From positions 156,124,741 to 156,188,740 of the forward strand of contig CM043945.1 of NCBI GenBank assembly GCA_014529385.2: a DNA stretch of 64,000 bases, in the 5' to 3' direction. This DNA comes from Adiantum capillus-veneris (taxonomy: Eukaryota > Streptophyta > Polypodiopsida > Polypodiales > Pteridaceae). The position numbers were made by a program, and so were the translations under genes. Below, piece by piece: positions 34,150 to 44,938 of this stretch. The notes under the pieces are model-generated. The model saw only the letters and a program-made list of their open reading frames with translations. It did not search any database and was not told where the DNA came from. Position 1 is the stretch's first letter. Each line of letters opens with the position of its first letter.

Positions 34150-35386
34150 CCTATGAACCAATTCTTGGTCCCTACAATTGAGGTTATACCTTTATATTTG
34201 TTCACATCTCAAGTTTCAAAGTTTAGAACTTTAACTTGTGAACTAAAATTCACGTCTTCCTTTTCGTACCATTCCCCTCCTCATGATACATCCATGGGTG
34301 GTATCCCATTAAAGCAGTTTTACATGAGCATGACGTCCATTTTCATCATCTCTGTAGAAATAATCTATACGAGTTTACTGCCATTGGTTCCGCTTGGGCA
34401 AAGTCACTAATGCACCTACCCTTCTCGTAGTCATCAAAGGTAATATAGTGACATCATGAGAATTGTATTTGAGAACGGGTCCATAGACTCTATTGAGCCA
34501 ATCGTGTGGTACATAATAGAATTGGTTTTTGCCATTTGACTTCTTCCAAACTTTGATTATGACCTTTTCACAAAGGCCATATCTTTGGTTTAGCATGAGG
34601 GCCTTATTACTAAGAATGAGCTCTCAACTTGGTATGTCCAAAAGCAAACACAGATTAAGTTAAAGAACATATCCTTGTACTTTGACGATGCCTTCTTGGA
34701 TATTTTCCTTCACCCAAAGTTTTGGATCGGTCATAAACCTATCAGGAACTTGTGTCCCATGTTGAGGTTGGGCTTCAACATATAACTCCCATGCTACGTA
34801 AGTGTTTGAAACAAGGTAGTCTCTAGTCCCCTTTGAAGTTCAAACCACTTCAACTCCCCAATGGATATTGAATCAAACCACGTAATTGAAAAAGACCCTT
34901 TGTGCAAAATCACTTGGGAGTTCATCTAGACAAGTAAGAAGATTCATCTAAAAACAAGACAAGGAGAGAGAAAACTTAGTACACATGTGAACTAAAATTG
35001 AGTCTATGTCTCTTTTATTCATCAAAGTGATTTTTATGATTTCATTACAAATACTATGGATGTTCAGAGCCAACTCTCTAAATATTCTTTTAACTCTCAT
35101 GATTGGGTATTCCCTTAGACCTCCCACGTGACAACACGGTCTATAGTTATCTTCTAGTTTTTCTTTCCCTATGACAGTTGTAAGAGCTTCAAACTTCTTA
35201 GCAACTTCGGCAATCCTCAATATTCGGGAGCACATTGCCAAGTAGTAGAACATGTCTTCTAGGCCCAATCACATTCAAAGTTGGAGTAGCCTGAGGTCGG
35301 AAAACCAGTCTCTTGAACTATCCTCAATGTAAATAAAGAATTGACGGAAGGGTTCTTGGTGACGTGTAAGGTAACTACGATCAACA
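34150..35386 (-). pseudogene. Unidentified degenerate coding region upstream of gypsy B gag
   Basis: Several minus-strand frames read like broken protein: MGLEDMFYYLAMCSRILRIA ... at 35268-34948, a stretch with YLVSNTYVAWELYVEAQPQH near 34780, and VIIKVWKKSNGKNQFYYVPH at 34596-34375. The protein-like region probably starts at 37576 (MAIVFNNMETWLSRDARELY), on the other side of the copia insertion at 35387-37452. It lies between the gypsy B primer site and gag. I recognise no family. It could be an extra ORF of the element, a captured host gene or an independent gene fragment. Confidence 0.4.
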
Positions 35387-36128
35387 TGTTAGAAAATATG
35401 ACGTAGCTAAATAGATATTTGAGTAGATTACTTAATGGAGAGAGATAGATTTCACACACAAGAGATTGTAGAGTAGAGAGAGCGAGAGAGAGAGAGAGAG
35501 TATACACACGATATACATGGTTCACCCAATGTGGGCTACGTCCACGGGAAAGCAGCCACTCAATGGCTTTAGTACTTCAAAACAAGAAGTAGTTTACAAA
35601 GGGATTATACCCTTAATGGAGCTCCCACCTTGTTTCACTCTCACCACCTCACACTCACCTTGTTGCATCAACTTCACACTATGAAATGTGTGTAGAAATG
35701 GCCTCCTTTTATAGGCCAAAAGAGCTACCCTCTCTAATGAGAGGTATCTACGTGTAGTCGTCCTTGTGTGAATAAGTCCAAATCGGACCCTCCAATCCGC
35801 CCATGTGTGGCCGCCCTTGTGTAGACAAATCTGCTTTTGAATCCGGCCACCGGCCACCGCCAACCAATCGGTTGTTTTCCGACCACTTTTCGGCCGCCGT
35901 CCGGCCATAATATTCCGGCGAAAAGGAATATTCTGGCGAGGGAAAAAAAAGTCTTGGGGGCTCTCGTCCCTGAGGCCCCTAAAGTTGCCCCTGATTTTTG
36001 GCCGTTAAAATTTTGGTTTCCGGCGAGTGATTTTCCTTCACGCACGATCGCTTCTCCTCATAATGGGGGCCTTACAAATGTGCAACCACATAAAATTACA
36101 AGGGGTAAATCAGGCTCCATACTTAACA
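35387..36128 (-). repeat. 3' LTR of copia element 2
   Basis: 742 bp with TG/CA ends, preceded on the minus strand by a purine-rich CCAAGTGGGAGAT tract. It includes a GA tract near 35480-35500 and a TATA box. Its first 100 bp on the minus strand recur at 37452-37352. Confidence 0.88.
35706..35713 (-). promoter_or_regulatory. TATA box in copia element 2 LTR
   Basis: On the minus strand CCTATAAAAGGAGGCC, in the U3/R region of the LTR. Role inferred from motif and place. Confidence 0.5.
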
Positions 36129-36141
36129 ATCTCCCACTTGG
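36129..36141 (-). promoter_or_regulatory. Polypurine tract of copia element 2
   Basis: CCAAGTGGGAGAT on the minus strand, directly before the 3' LTR TGTTAAG. Confidence 0.7.
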
Positions 36142-36191
36142 AGACTGATCTCCAAACCAAAACCTGTGAGACTGCTTTCCATCCTTGCTTC

Positions 36192-37350
36192 TTATCCTTG
36201 AATGCCGACGATTGAAGATGAGAAAAAGCTCAACTTCTCCTTGTTGACCACCTTTGTAAACATGTCTGCAGGATTTTCACTTATATGCACCTTTCCTAGC
36301 TTTAGCTGTCCCTCTTCCAAAAGAGTACGTATGAACTGATATCTCACCTTAATGTGCTTTGTCCTTGAATGAAAGGTTGAGTTCTTTGCAAGATGGATAG
36401 CGCTTTGGCTATCACTGTACAAGACACAATTGTCTTGTTTGAATCCAAGCTCTTCTAAGAATCTGTGAAGCCACAGAATTTCTTTGCTTGCCTCTGTCAT
36501 TGCTACATACTCTGCTTCCGTGGTAGAAAGTGAGACCACTTTCTGCAGCTTTGAAGCCCAGCTTACTATTGTGCCTCCAACCGTGAACACGTAGCCAGTA
36601 GTGCTCCTTCGAGTATCTTTGTCACCTGTCGTATCTGCATCAGCACCCTTCTAGAAAAATATCAGTTCCTCCAAAATACAAAGCATTTGTTGCTGTCCCT
36701 TTTAGATACCTAAGTATCCACTTCACAGCTTGCCAATGCTCTTTACCTGGGTTGTCCATGAACCTACTCACAACTCCCACTGCATGTGCAATATCTAGCC
36801 TTGTCCAGACCATAGCATACATTAGAGAGCCTACCACTGCAGCATATGGAACTTTAGACATATAGGTTATCTCCTCTTGTGTCTTTGGACACATATCCTT
36901 TGTTAGTTTAAAGTGACCAACCAAAGGTGTAGAAACTGGTTTTGCATTTTGCATTGCAAACCTTTCTAGTACCTTCTTGATGTAATCCTCTTGAGATAGC
37001 TTTATTGTCTTCTTTGTCCTGTCCCTTGATATTTTCATACCAAGTATCCTCTTTGCAGCACCTAAATCTTTCATTGAAAAAGATTTACACAGCTCCTCTT
37101 TTAGGTCTTTGATGTCCTGCATGTTAGCACTTGCAATGAGCATGTCATCAACATACAACATTAGAATGATGAATTTTCCATCTCCCAAATTCTTCGTGTA
37201 GATGCAATGATCCGAGTTTCATCTTGTGAATCCATGATCCAACATCCATCGATCAAACTTCATGTACCATTGTCTTGATGCTTGCTTTAAACCATACAAG
37301 CTCTTCTTTAATCTGCAAACCATTTTCTCCTTACCTTTTACTTCATACCC
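36192..37350 (-). pseudogene. pol: Copia reverse transcriptase C-terminal half and RNase H
   Basis: From right to left: a short [15 protein letters not shown] segment (about 37330-37270), a stop/frameshift, then ILMLYVDDMLIASAN with the YVDD active site. MKDLGAAKRILGMKI and the WTRLDIAHAVGVVSRF region follow. After another frameshift near 36650 come RNase H sequences [18 protein letters not shown] and [13 protein letters not shown]. The N-terminal part of the reverse transcriptase and everything upstream is missing. Order and motifs are typical of plant copia. Not functional. Confidence 0.92.
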
Positions 37351-37351
37351 C

Positions 37352-37452
37352 TTTCCTTCATGCACAATGGCTTCTCCTCATAATGGGGCCTTACAAATGT
37401 GTGTTTTTACCACATAAAATTACAAGGGGTAAATCAGGCTCCATACTTAACA
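37352..37452 (-). repeat. Remnant of 5' LTR of copia element 2
   Basis: Matches 36032-36128 (CTTCTCCTCATAATGGGGCC ... CTCCATACTTAACA), with an extra TGTTTT-like insertion. It joins reverse transcriptase sequence directly at about 37351, marking the deletion breakpoint. Confidence 0.88.
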
Positions 37453-38008
37453 CAACATTCTTCCAACAAGTTGTGCTTCTTGGCATGCCGAAGACTTTGG
37501 TCCCGATTTCTAAGTAATAGAGTTCCCTTGCATCTCTTGATAACCATGTTTCCATATTGTTAAACACTATGGCCAAAACCTCATTTCCCTAACTAAAGCA
37601 TTCAAACGTCACTCTGGGGGCCATTTGTTACTACAAAAAATAAAATCAAAGAAATTACAATGTCGTTGTTAAACACTTCAAACAGTCCACCATAATTCAA
37701 ACCAAACACTTCCATTCAAGAAGAAAAGTCAAGCACGTACCACCAACCAATGTCACTTACACCATAATTCAAACCAAGCACTTCCATTCAAGAAGACAAG
37801 TTAAGTAGGTACCACCACTTCATCATAATTCAAACCAAACACTTCCATTCAAGAAGACAAGTCAAGAAAGTACCATCAATCAATGTCACTTATAGATGCA
37901 TCATGAATACAATATCCTTTTCCAAATAGCATGCATGAATGCGTGCAAGATGCATAGCTTACTCGATTAGTATTAGGCTTTAGGCTATCCCCATAACCTT
38001 AAGCATAC
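37453..38008 (-). other. Gypsy B leader region
   Basis: Between the gypsy B primer site and the copia insertion. On the minus strand a short frame (37576 down to 37453) reads MAIVFNNMETWLSRDARELY and continues after the copia insertion. 37670-37890 has three direct repeats of AATTCAAACCAAACACTTCC followed by ATTCAAGAAGA. Confidence 0.55.
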
Positions 38009-38020
38009 GCTCTGATACCA
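38009..38020 (-). promoter_or_regulatory. Primer binding site of gypsy B, initiator tRNA-Met
   Basis: On the minus strand TGGTATCAGAGCGTATGC starts at 38020, two bases after the candidate LTR end CTCTCA at 38023. It is an exact 12 base match to the usual initiator tRNA-Met site. Confidence 0.85.
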
Positions 38021-40674
38021 GGTGAGAGATACCCCTCCCCAGGGGTCTATGCACAAAATATACAATCTACACCTTTATACAATTTTCAATATACATCAAA
38101 GTTGCGAAAGCGTTTTCATAGGGGAGGAGTTCTCAGCACCCAACCAGGCATGGAGTTAGGCCATTAGCAAGACTACATCCAGAGACACCTAGTGGCTAGT
38201 GTTTCCCTTGAATGTGTGTTATGAATGCAAGCGTACTCAAGGAAATATATAATATTGTGGAGGGTGAATATATGTGTACACAACATTGCGGGAAAAGAGA
38301 AAGAGAGAATATAGTGGAGGGTGAAATAGAGTGCACAGAGACATGAGAGAATGACAATGAAAAATCTTTAAATGCCCCATCTAAATGAAATAGGCAACCA
38401 TGTAGTAATGAAATGACAAAATCCGGATATACCATAACATCAAAATAAGTATAACAAAATAACTAGCAGAGCACCGAATCCTATATAGGGATCAACTGGT
38501 CCACCCATCGACTTTTTCTCTACTACGGATAGAGAGAATCTCACTTCACCAAGAGTGAGCTAGAACACCTCCAACCTACCTGAGCCAGACATAAATTGAG
38601 GCCGCTTCACCTTCCTCCATGAACCTGAGCTATGAAAAATCCCAAGTACCAGTATGTTGTAGGGTATCAACACCAACCATACCAGTTTACATGCCACGCC
38701 TCTTCGATACCTAGCACCGAGTGTTTAGGTAAAGCGAAGGCAAAATCCTCGACGCATTAGCCATGTAAGTCATTCAACCCCCAATGCACTAATTGTGTAG
38801 ATGATCCTAACAAAAGAAGAAGACCTAGGCAAGACCCGCAATCCAGCGAAGCCCCAGGTCAACGACCCTTTTATCTAAGGCTAAGCAATGTAGGTGATCC
38901 CAGTCTTGTATCAACGCTACCATGAGAAACATAACACGTGAGTCCAATCACAATAGCCCCTTCCATATGCACAAACAATCTTTTCCAAGCAGTTAGATTG
39001 TACAGGGTCTATACCCTTATATGTCTACCATAAACCTTCTAGATCACTTCATGATCTAGTCCCTAAACCATAAACCATAATCCAATCACTTCACATGGGT
39101 GAGCACTCCATCCAACTCGGGTGAGGCACAACCAATCCTGAATAACCACTTTAGAACTTAACATGGCTGCCAAAATTTCGGTAGCATTTTGGCAGCATAA
39201 CCATATCCAGGAAAAAAACCATGAGCCACACCGGCTTCCACCATAAAAGCACAACCATAATCCATGAGGGAATCTCAACCCTTAACCACAAATCATATCC
39301 ACACCAAACCAACTCCCACACTTGGAGTTTGATATATCCACTACAGTCAATCGGAGTCCACACATATAGCTCTTGAGACATGAGCTTTTCATGCATAAAA
39401 TAAGTCCGGCCAGCAACTAAAAATGATATAAAAAAATACGATTTTGACAAAATCCAACCATGCAAAGTTGATGCATCATATCTGCACTTCACGTCTCTAG
39501 CACATATAGCTAGTTTTGACCTAGAAAGGTGGAAAGCAATCATAGCCATGCACATGAGGCATCCACATCAACCCATAAGGTTCCAAACATCATATGATAT
39601 CATTCCATCACCATAAACATGATGCAAAAAAACTCCGACGGCCATAAACCATAACTACACACATATGCAAAAAAACAACTTTTTTTCATTTTCAGGAGCA
39701 TACATAACATGCAAATAAAAGTGTTTGACCTCAAATCAATGCATCAAGCTCAGGTCCATAATATATACTAACACTCTATCACATCACCTTACCCATATGA
39801 TACTCACGTAAAAAAATGCTAGCCACCTTATTCATATCTGTCTATGCGGTTAGGATTGACTAACCATTATATCCTCACATGAGTTTATGGACATCTAATA
39901 ACTGAAATCAACTCACCAAAATAAATCATAAATCATACATAAGCGGCTTGGTTAACTCACAACATCATATCATACTCCCCCTAGGTAGCACCCCTTCATG
40001 CTTGAGTAAAACCGGTTATCGAATGATTAATAACTCGCATACCCAGGGCGATAACAGAGATCTAAATATTTTTTATCAAGTTTAATCAAGATTTCCAATT
40101 GGCTAAGTGGGTTTGCCCACCCGATGAATCTATATAGTGGTTCTCCAAGCAGCCTGGGGTCCAAATTTTGACTAAGTGTAGAGGGCAGCAAGTTGTTTTT
40201 TTACCATATCTCTTAGCTTGTATGTTATTTTCACATGACACTGAATAGTGAAAATGTTCTAAATGATGTGTTTTATCTCTGGTATAAAGGGTTCGGGCTA
40301 GTTCATAACGGTTTGTGAGTTATGACCAAAACATTATTCCTACCACTTCTATGATGTAAAACAAAAAACGCTTTTTTATACATGCACGTGATCATAAACA
40401 CATAGTGTGTATAAATCAGTGTGTTAAACGTGATGAAATAATCATGGGGCAACTTCATAGGTACTTAGAAAATCCATACATGTACTCTACTCAAAAAAAC
40501 GACATAGAGAGAGAGAGATGATGATGGATATGGAGTTTAGAGATTCTCACCGTCCTTTAGGATTGTATAGGGGTCATCAAAAGGATTTTTGCTTTGCCGC
40601 AAGAGCGCGGTGATGAGAGCTACGTAGAGGTATTCACCACGAGAGCTTTCGGAGAGCACGTACACCATGAAACG

Positions 40675-40678
<4 letters not shown>

Positions 40679-40722
<44 letters not shown>
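40679..40722 (+). repeat. (GA)n microsatellite
   Basis: About 44 bp of AG repeats. Confidence 0.95.
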
Positions 40723-40724
<2 letters not shown>

Positions 40725-40779
40725 GTTTTTTCTCCGAGTGATCATTTTCAAATCTGATGGAGACTAAAATTAATATTTT

Positions 40780-41200
40780 TATGCTTAGGTCATCCTAAAA
40801 AGCATATTGCTTTCAAAAATGCTGAAAAGTACGAAAAGCTAAAAATAACATAAAAAACAAAATTTTCTAAAATTGAACCAAAGGTCCTCCTTGTCCACTG
40901 GAATAAAAAAGCGGACTCGCTTTTCACTAAAAAACCACTAAAAATCACGAAAATCTAAAAATAGCATGAAAAGCACTCGAAAAGCAGATTTTTACAAAAT
41001 TGAACCATAGCTTCCCCAGAACACGTAGGTTAAGGATCCGACCCTTTTTTTTGCAAAAAAACACCAAAAGCATAAAAGGCATGAAAAAACTAAAAATAGT
41101 GGATTTTTTCAAAACTGAATCAAATGTCTGTCTAAGCTACTAGAACATGAAAATGACCTTGCTTTTTACTTTAGAACCTTACAATACGGTCAATCAAGCA
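40780..41200 (+). repeat. Degenerate tandem repeats, about 100 bp units
   Basis: Three to four diverged units contain ACTAAAAATxxCATxAAAA, an AAAATTGAACCAAAG or AAAACTGAATCAAAT segment, and a CGACTCGCTTTT- or GACCTTGCTTTT-like segment. Confidence 0.65.
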
Positions 41201-41324
41201 TCTTAAATCAAAACTTGACAAAAAAGATATTGAAAGCTATTTTTCTTATTTTTAAAAGAGACCCAAAAATTGAGGATCTTACATTTTTCATGGCTTTTAC
41301 ATGTGCATTTATCCATTTAAACTT

Positions 41325-42125
41325 TTAATTCTGTCTAAGCAATTGATAAAGAGAATCATCTACATGTGCATAATGTGGAATCCAAATAACATAAAAGACA
41401 CATGCTCCTAAAAACCTTCTAGCCTCAGTGATGCTAGTGCATGTTTCTTTCATTCTGTGGATGGTATATTTATTTTCTGGACAAGGTTTCCTACCATATG
41501 GCCCACACATGTGCCCCACAACGAGCACTTCATTCACACCAAACATAGACTTTTTCCCTAACAAAGTAAGATTCACTTCCTCCAACCTAGATAGAGTTTT
41601 ATCACAATCATTTATGTGATTTTCCACAAACCTGTGGCACCCCCTGAGATCCAAAGCTTCATCTTTCCCACCTTCTTCACATCCTTTGATAGGAAAATCA
41701 TCAATGAAAGGCATTCTGTCTTGAAGAATAAAGTCACATGAAACCTTATTCATCCCAGTCATCATATGTGCAACCGAGTTAGTTGCTCCCTGTGGAAAGG
41801 TACACATTCTTACCAAGCATAAAGGTGTCCTCATGGTTGTAAAGTCTCTGCTTTCAATTGCAAGCTGAAATTGATCATACCTTGAGTAGAGGTCCCCCAT
41901 TGAGTAGATTTCCCTCCCTGTAAACGCCTCTGCAAACTCGTCCACAATTGGACTTGTACCTACATTCCTAATTGTCACCTTCTTCACTAGCTGCATATCT
42001 TGGATGAAGCATAGAGCACCATTCTTCTTTGGAACTGTGAACCACCAATTTGAGTATGGAGCACAAAAAGGCTTCAAAATCCCTATTTTGATATTTTCAT
42101 TCAATAACTCTAGTAAATTTGGCAA
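41325..42125 (-). pseudogene. pol: Gypsy A reverse transcriptase
   Basis: 266 codons: LLNENIKIGILKPFCAPYSN, WFTVPKKNGALCFIQDMQ, IYSMGDLYSRYDQFQLAI, the GATNSVAHM region, and the active site PFIDDFPIKG (FIDD). Then GCHRFVENHI, ALLGKKSMFGVNEVLVVGH-type sequence and the thumb GACVFYVIWIPHYA. The FIDDxPIKG plus GxxRFVxxH pattern is not the usual plant YLDDILV type. It resembles, from memory, a separate gypsy clade seen in fungi and some plants. The frame ends at LLRQN; RNase H and integrase are absent. It belongs with the gag and protease at 57.8-60.2 kb, separated by later insertions. Confidence 0.85.
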
Positions 42126-42706
42126 ATGACCCTTTGGAAAAGGAATAGGTCATAGATTCAAGGGTACATGAGGTATCGTAAAAATTACTGTCGAAGCTAC
42201 TCTAGAAGGATTAACATGTCCTATCTCATGTGGATCAAATGCAAAAGCCTTACCATGCTTTGAAAGCATTTCTTTGAAGCACTTTGTCTCCTCCTGTGTT
42301 AGAAACTCCTTGCAACCAATCTACAACTCCTCAGAAGACTCCTTTGTGAAGGTGAGCCCAATATTTTCAGGATTCCTCAAACTTGGTTGCAAAGAAGCCT
42401 GCTCAATATTTTCCCTATTGTTGGGTGGTAAGGGTGAAGCTACTAGTTTCACATTCTTTGCTACAACATGGACCTATGTGCCAAGTGTTTTCTTGAAACA
42501 TTGGTTTTGTTAAAGGCTTCTATGACTTGATACATCTCCACATAGCCTACTTCCACAACTTTATTCTAAAGATGCAAACGAGACTCCATTATAGCATCAA
42601 GATCACCCATAGTATATACAAAAGATACTTGTTTATACAAACCCAAAACATTTTCAATAGGCTCTAACAACCCACTCTCTTTCATGCCTATTTGTATATT
42701 ATGTAC
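42126..42706 (-). pseudogene. Gypsy A protease-RT linker, left part
   Basis: On the minus strand, sequence at 42702-42566 reads HNIQIGMKESGLLEPIENVL and ALDAIMESRL-type peptide that continues the frame ending at the right side of the insertion (57664). Stops break the rest. The insertion of the family-T LTR occurred here with target duplication GTAC (42703-42706 and 57664-57667). Confidence 0.6.
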
Positions 42707-43608
42707 TGAGGCGGTCCGGGGCGGGCAACAAGAAGAGTGGACTCTAAACACCCTTCGAGGCTCCCGTGCTGCTCAATTGGGGCTGGGGCAAGCACAATAA
42801 GAGACAATAACAACCCACATCCAGAAACCAAACAAGAAAAGGGGCACCACCTAGTTGTAGATGCGAACTAGGACGCACATGATATCTCCTTGTACTCAAA
42901 CGCACAAAGAGAGGGGAATGCAAGATAGCCACACACACCAAACACAAACATTCACCACGCCAGAGAGAGGTAAAGAGCACAAATCAACTTGAGCAACTCA
43001 GTCTTAGCCTTAAAGACTAGATGCACACAAAGCTTGATGAGAAATAGAGAGACAACACAAAACTTGACCTTGTTGCCAATACACAAATTGTCTTAGGGTC
43101 ACGGGAGCCCTCTCACCGAGCACCCTCCTACAATTGACCTTTTAGGCAAACAATTCAACAAGCCCTCAAACCACCAAGCATGAAATGGCACAACAAACTT
43201 CAAGGAAAATATACCTTCAACCACCTGATGAGCCAACTTATCAAGTCAATTGGAGAGAAGAGTCGTAGTTGCAGCATACAATTGCACCCAAAACTATAAA
43301 TCTTATTTATGCACAAGAGTAGACTACAAGTGTGGTGAAGAGTATGGCATACACTCCACTCCTCTAGATGGCATAACTAACTTCAAGCTTCTCCATGCAC
43401 CTATGTGTAATGATGGAATAGAGCACTCACGATGCACACACTCTACACAACTAGGCTTGAAGAGTGGTGTGTTATGTGTTGAGAATGGTGTGGTGTAGTG
43501 TGATCATGTGATGATTTACAAGGGAGAGAAAGGCTCTATTTATAGGTTTTAGAAGCCTTGATTTGGATTAGGCCTAATCAAGTTTATTTGAAGGAATAAA
43601 AGATTATG

Positions 43609-43644
<36 letters not shown>

Positions 43645-44938
43645 AATGAGGGTGGGTCTCTCTTGTCCTTTGAATCACATGGATGTGGGCTCAAGGGAAG
43701 AGAATTTTTTAGGATGAAAGGAGAGAGGATTGAGTGAATAATTTGGGAGTGCCTACTCTAGTAGAGGGTGCATTTTACAGTAAGGTTAGTAGTTAGTAGT
43801 TAGTAATTATCACTAAAAAATATTTACAAAATCATTCACCAAATGGTGAGATATATGATGAGAAAAGTTAGACAAGGGATAAGCTTGTAAAGCAAGGTTG
43901 AAGCTTGGAGAAGTTGACATTCACCTCTTTACAGCATCGGTAGAAGAAGCAATCAGCATGGCGAAGTAACGTGTGTCGATGAAGCTACGTTATCTTCAAA
44001 CCTTGGAAAATTCATGATAAAGCCTTCATTTGCAGAGGTTAACCTTGGATTTTTGCTGATTTTTTTAAGTTCTTTACAAAGCTGAAGAGAGCATGGTAAT
44101 ATGGACATATATGTAGAGAGAAAGGGGGACACCTAGGGTGTAGAAATAAAGGATGAAGGCTATGGAGGTGTGAGAGAAGTGGCAATGGTAAAGAGGGTGA
44201 ATTAGGACATGGGAGGTGCAGGTTTGGGAGTGGGAAGGAGAGGGAGGAGTGTGTGTGAAAGAGGAAAATGATAAAGTGGAAGAGGGAGTGTGTCTGCATA
44301 GCATGGGCAAACTGAGGTCCACCAATAAAATCATAGCTCACAGCTCGTAGCTCAAAAAAATATGAAAAAATTTGAGGTAAAATTTCAGCTCATGAGCTAC
44401 AACTTTTGTTTGTAACACCTTTTCAAATTCAAAGAGCATGTGATCTTTAAAAATTCAGCAAAACCGACTGTTTTTTCCACTGCACAAAGTCCTTCTGAGG
44501 TCCTTCTTTGGATGATTCTTTTGAATACCTCTAAGAATGAGCTCCCCATGGTGCATGCATGCATTCCACATACCCTTGACCTTATTTGGTAGGTCTATAA
44601 TTGAAGATATTGTTGAGATCATGATATAAGTGAATAGTACAACTAAGAAAATCAAATATTGAGGGGTCTTAAAAAATATGTATATGTCAAATATAAATAA
44701 TATAAGTGAAAAAAATATAAAGGGGTCAAAATAAATCTCTCTCATTATAAGTCTACCATAAAAAGATGAATATTTTTTGTGGTCTAATTTATGAGAGTAA
44801 TAGAGAATAGATGTAGGAAGAAAAAAATCACAATAGTGAAAAAATATACATATAAATAGAACTAGTTTTTTTGGATTTTTGTTGGGATGGAGCTACAACA
44901 AAAATAAGAGAAGATTGCATGAAATTATTTTTATATGG
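42707..44938 (-). mobile_element. Solo family-T LTR, part 1
   Basis: The reverse complement of the LTR end (TGAGGCGGTCCGGGGCGGGC ...) starts at 42707. The match continues through TAGGTCTATAATTGAAGATA near 44590 to 44938. It is more diverged than the three plus-strand copies. It stops where the full-length element is inserted and continues at 57280. Together the parts give about 2.6 kb, a complete LTR, flanked by GTAC on both sides, which identifies a solo LTR inserted in gypsy A. Confidence 0.92.
43614..43641 (+). repeat. (TA)n microsatellite in solo LTR
   Basis: About 28 bp of alternating TA inside the inverted LTR; not seen in the plus-strand LTR copies. Confidence 0.9.

Larger units (their letters stand above)
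35387..37452 (-). mobile_element. Internally deleted Ty1/copia element 2 with target duplication
   Basis: Bounded on the plus strand by TGTTAG and CTTAACA, and flanked by CAACA at 35382-35386 and 37453-37457. It keeps a full 3' LTR (35387-36128), RNase H, the second half of the reverse transcriptase, and only about 100 bp of the 5' LTR (37352-37452). The rest of the 5' LTR, primer site, gag, protease, integrase and the N-terminal reverse transcriptase were removed in one deletion. The intact target duplication shows the deletion happened after insertion or on the inserting copy. Confidence 0.93.
38023..41283 (-). repeat. Probable 5' LTR of gypsy B, about 3.3 kb
   Basis: On the minus strand it would start TGTAAGATCCTCAA at 41283 and end CTCTCA at 38023, right before the primer site. 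No second LTR copy is in the window, so the right border rests only on the TG start and on the reverse transcriptase of gypsy A ending just beyond (41325). It contains a GA tract and degenerate tandem repeats near its start. The small ORFs at 38196-39555 have no support. Confidence 0.45.

Noticed and set aside
38009-38020. tRNA gene remnant
   Set aside because: The initiator tRNA-Met-like match is only 12-18 bases and sits next to an LTR end. It is a primer binding site, as at 3740 and 22479.
43250-43498. 82-codon plus-strand ORF in the inverted LTR
   Set aside because: Lies wholly in LTR sequence read from the opposite strand, with no domain.
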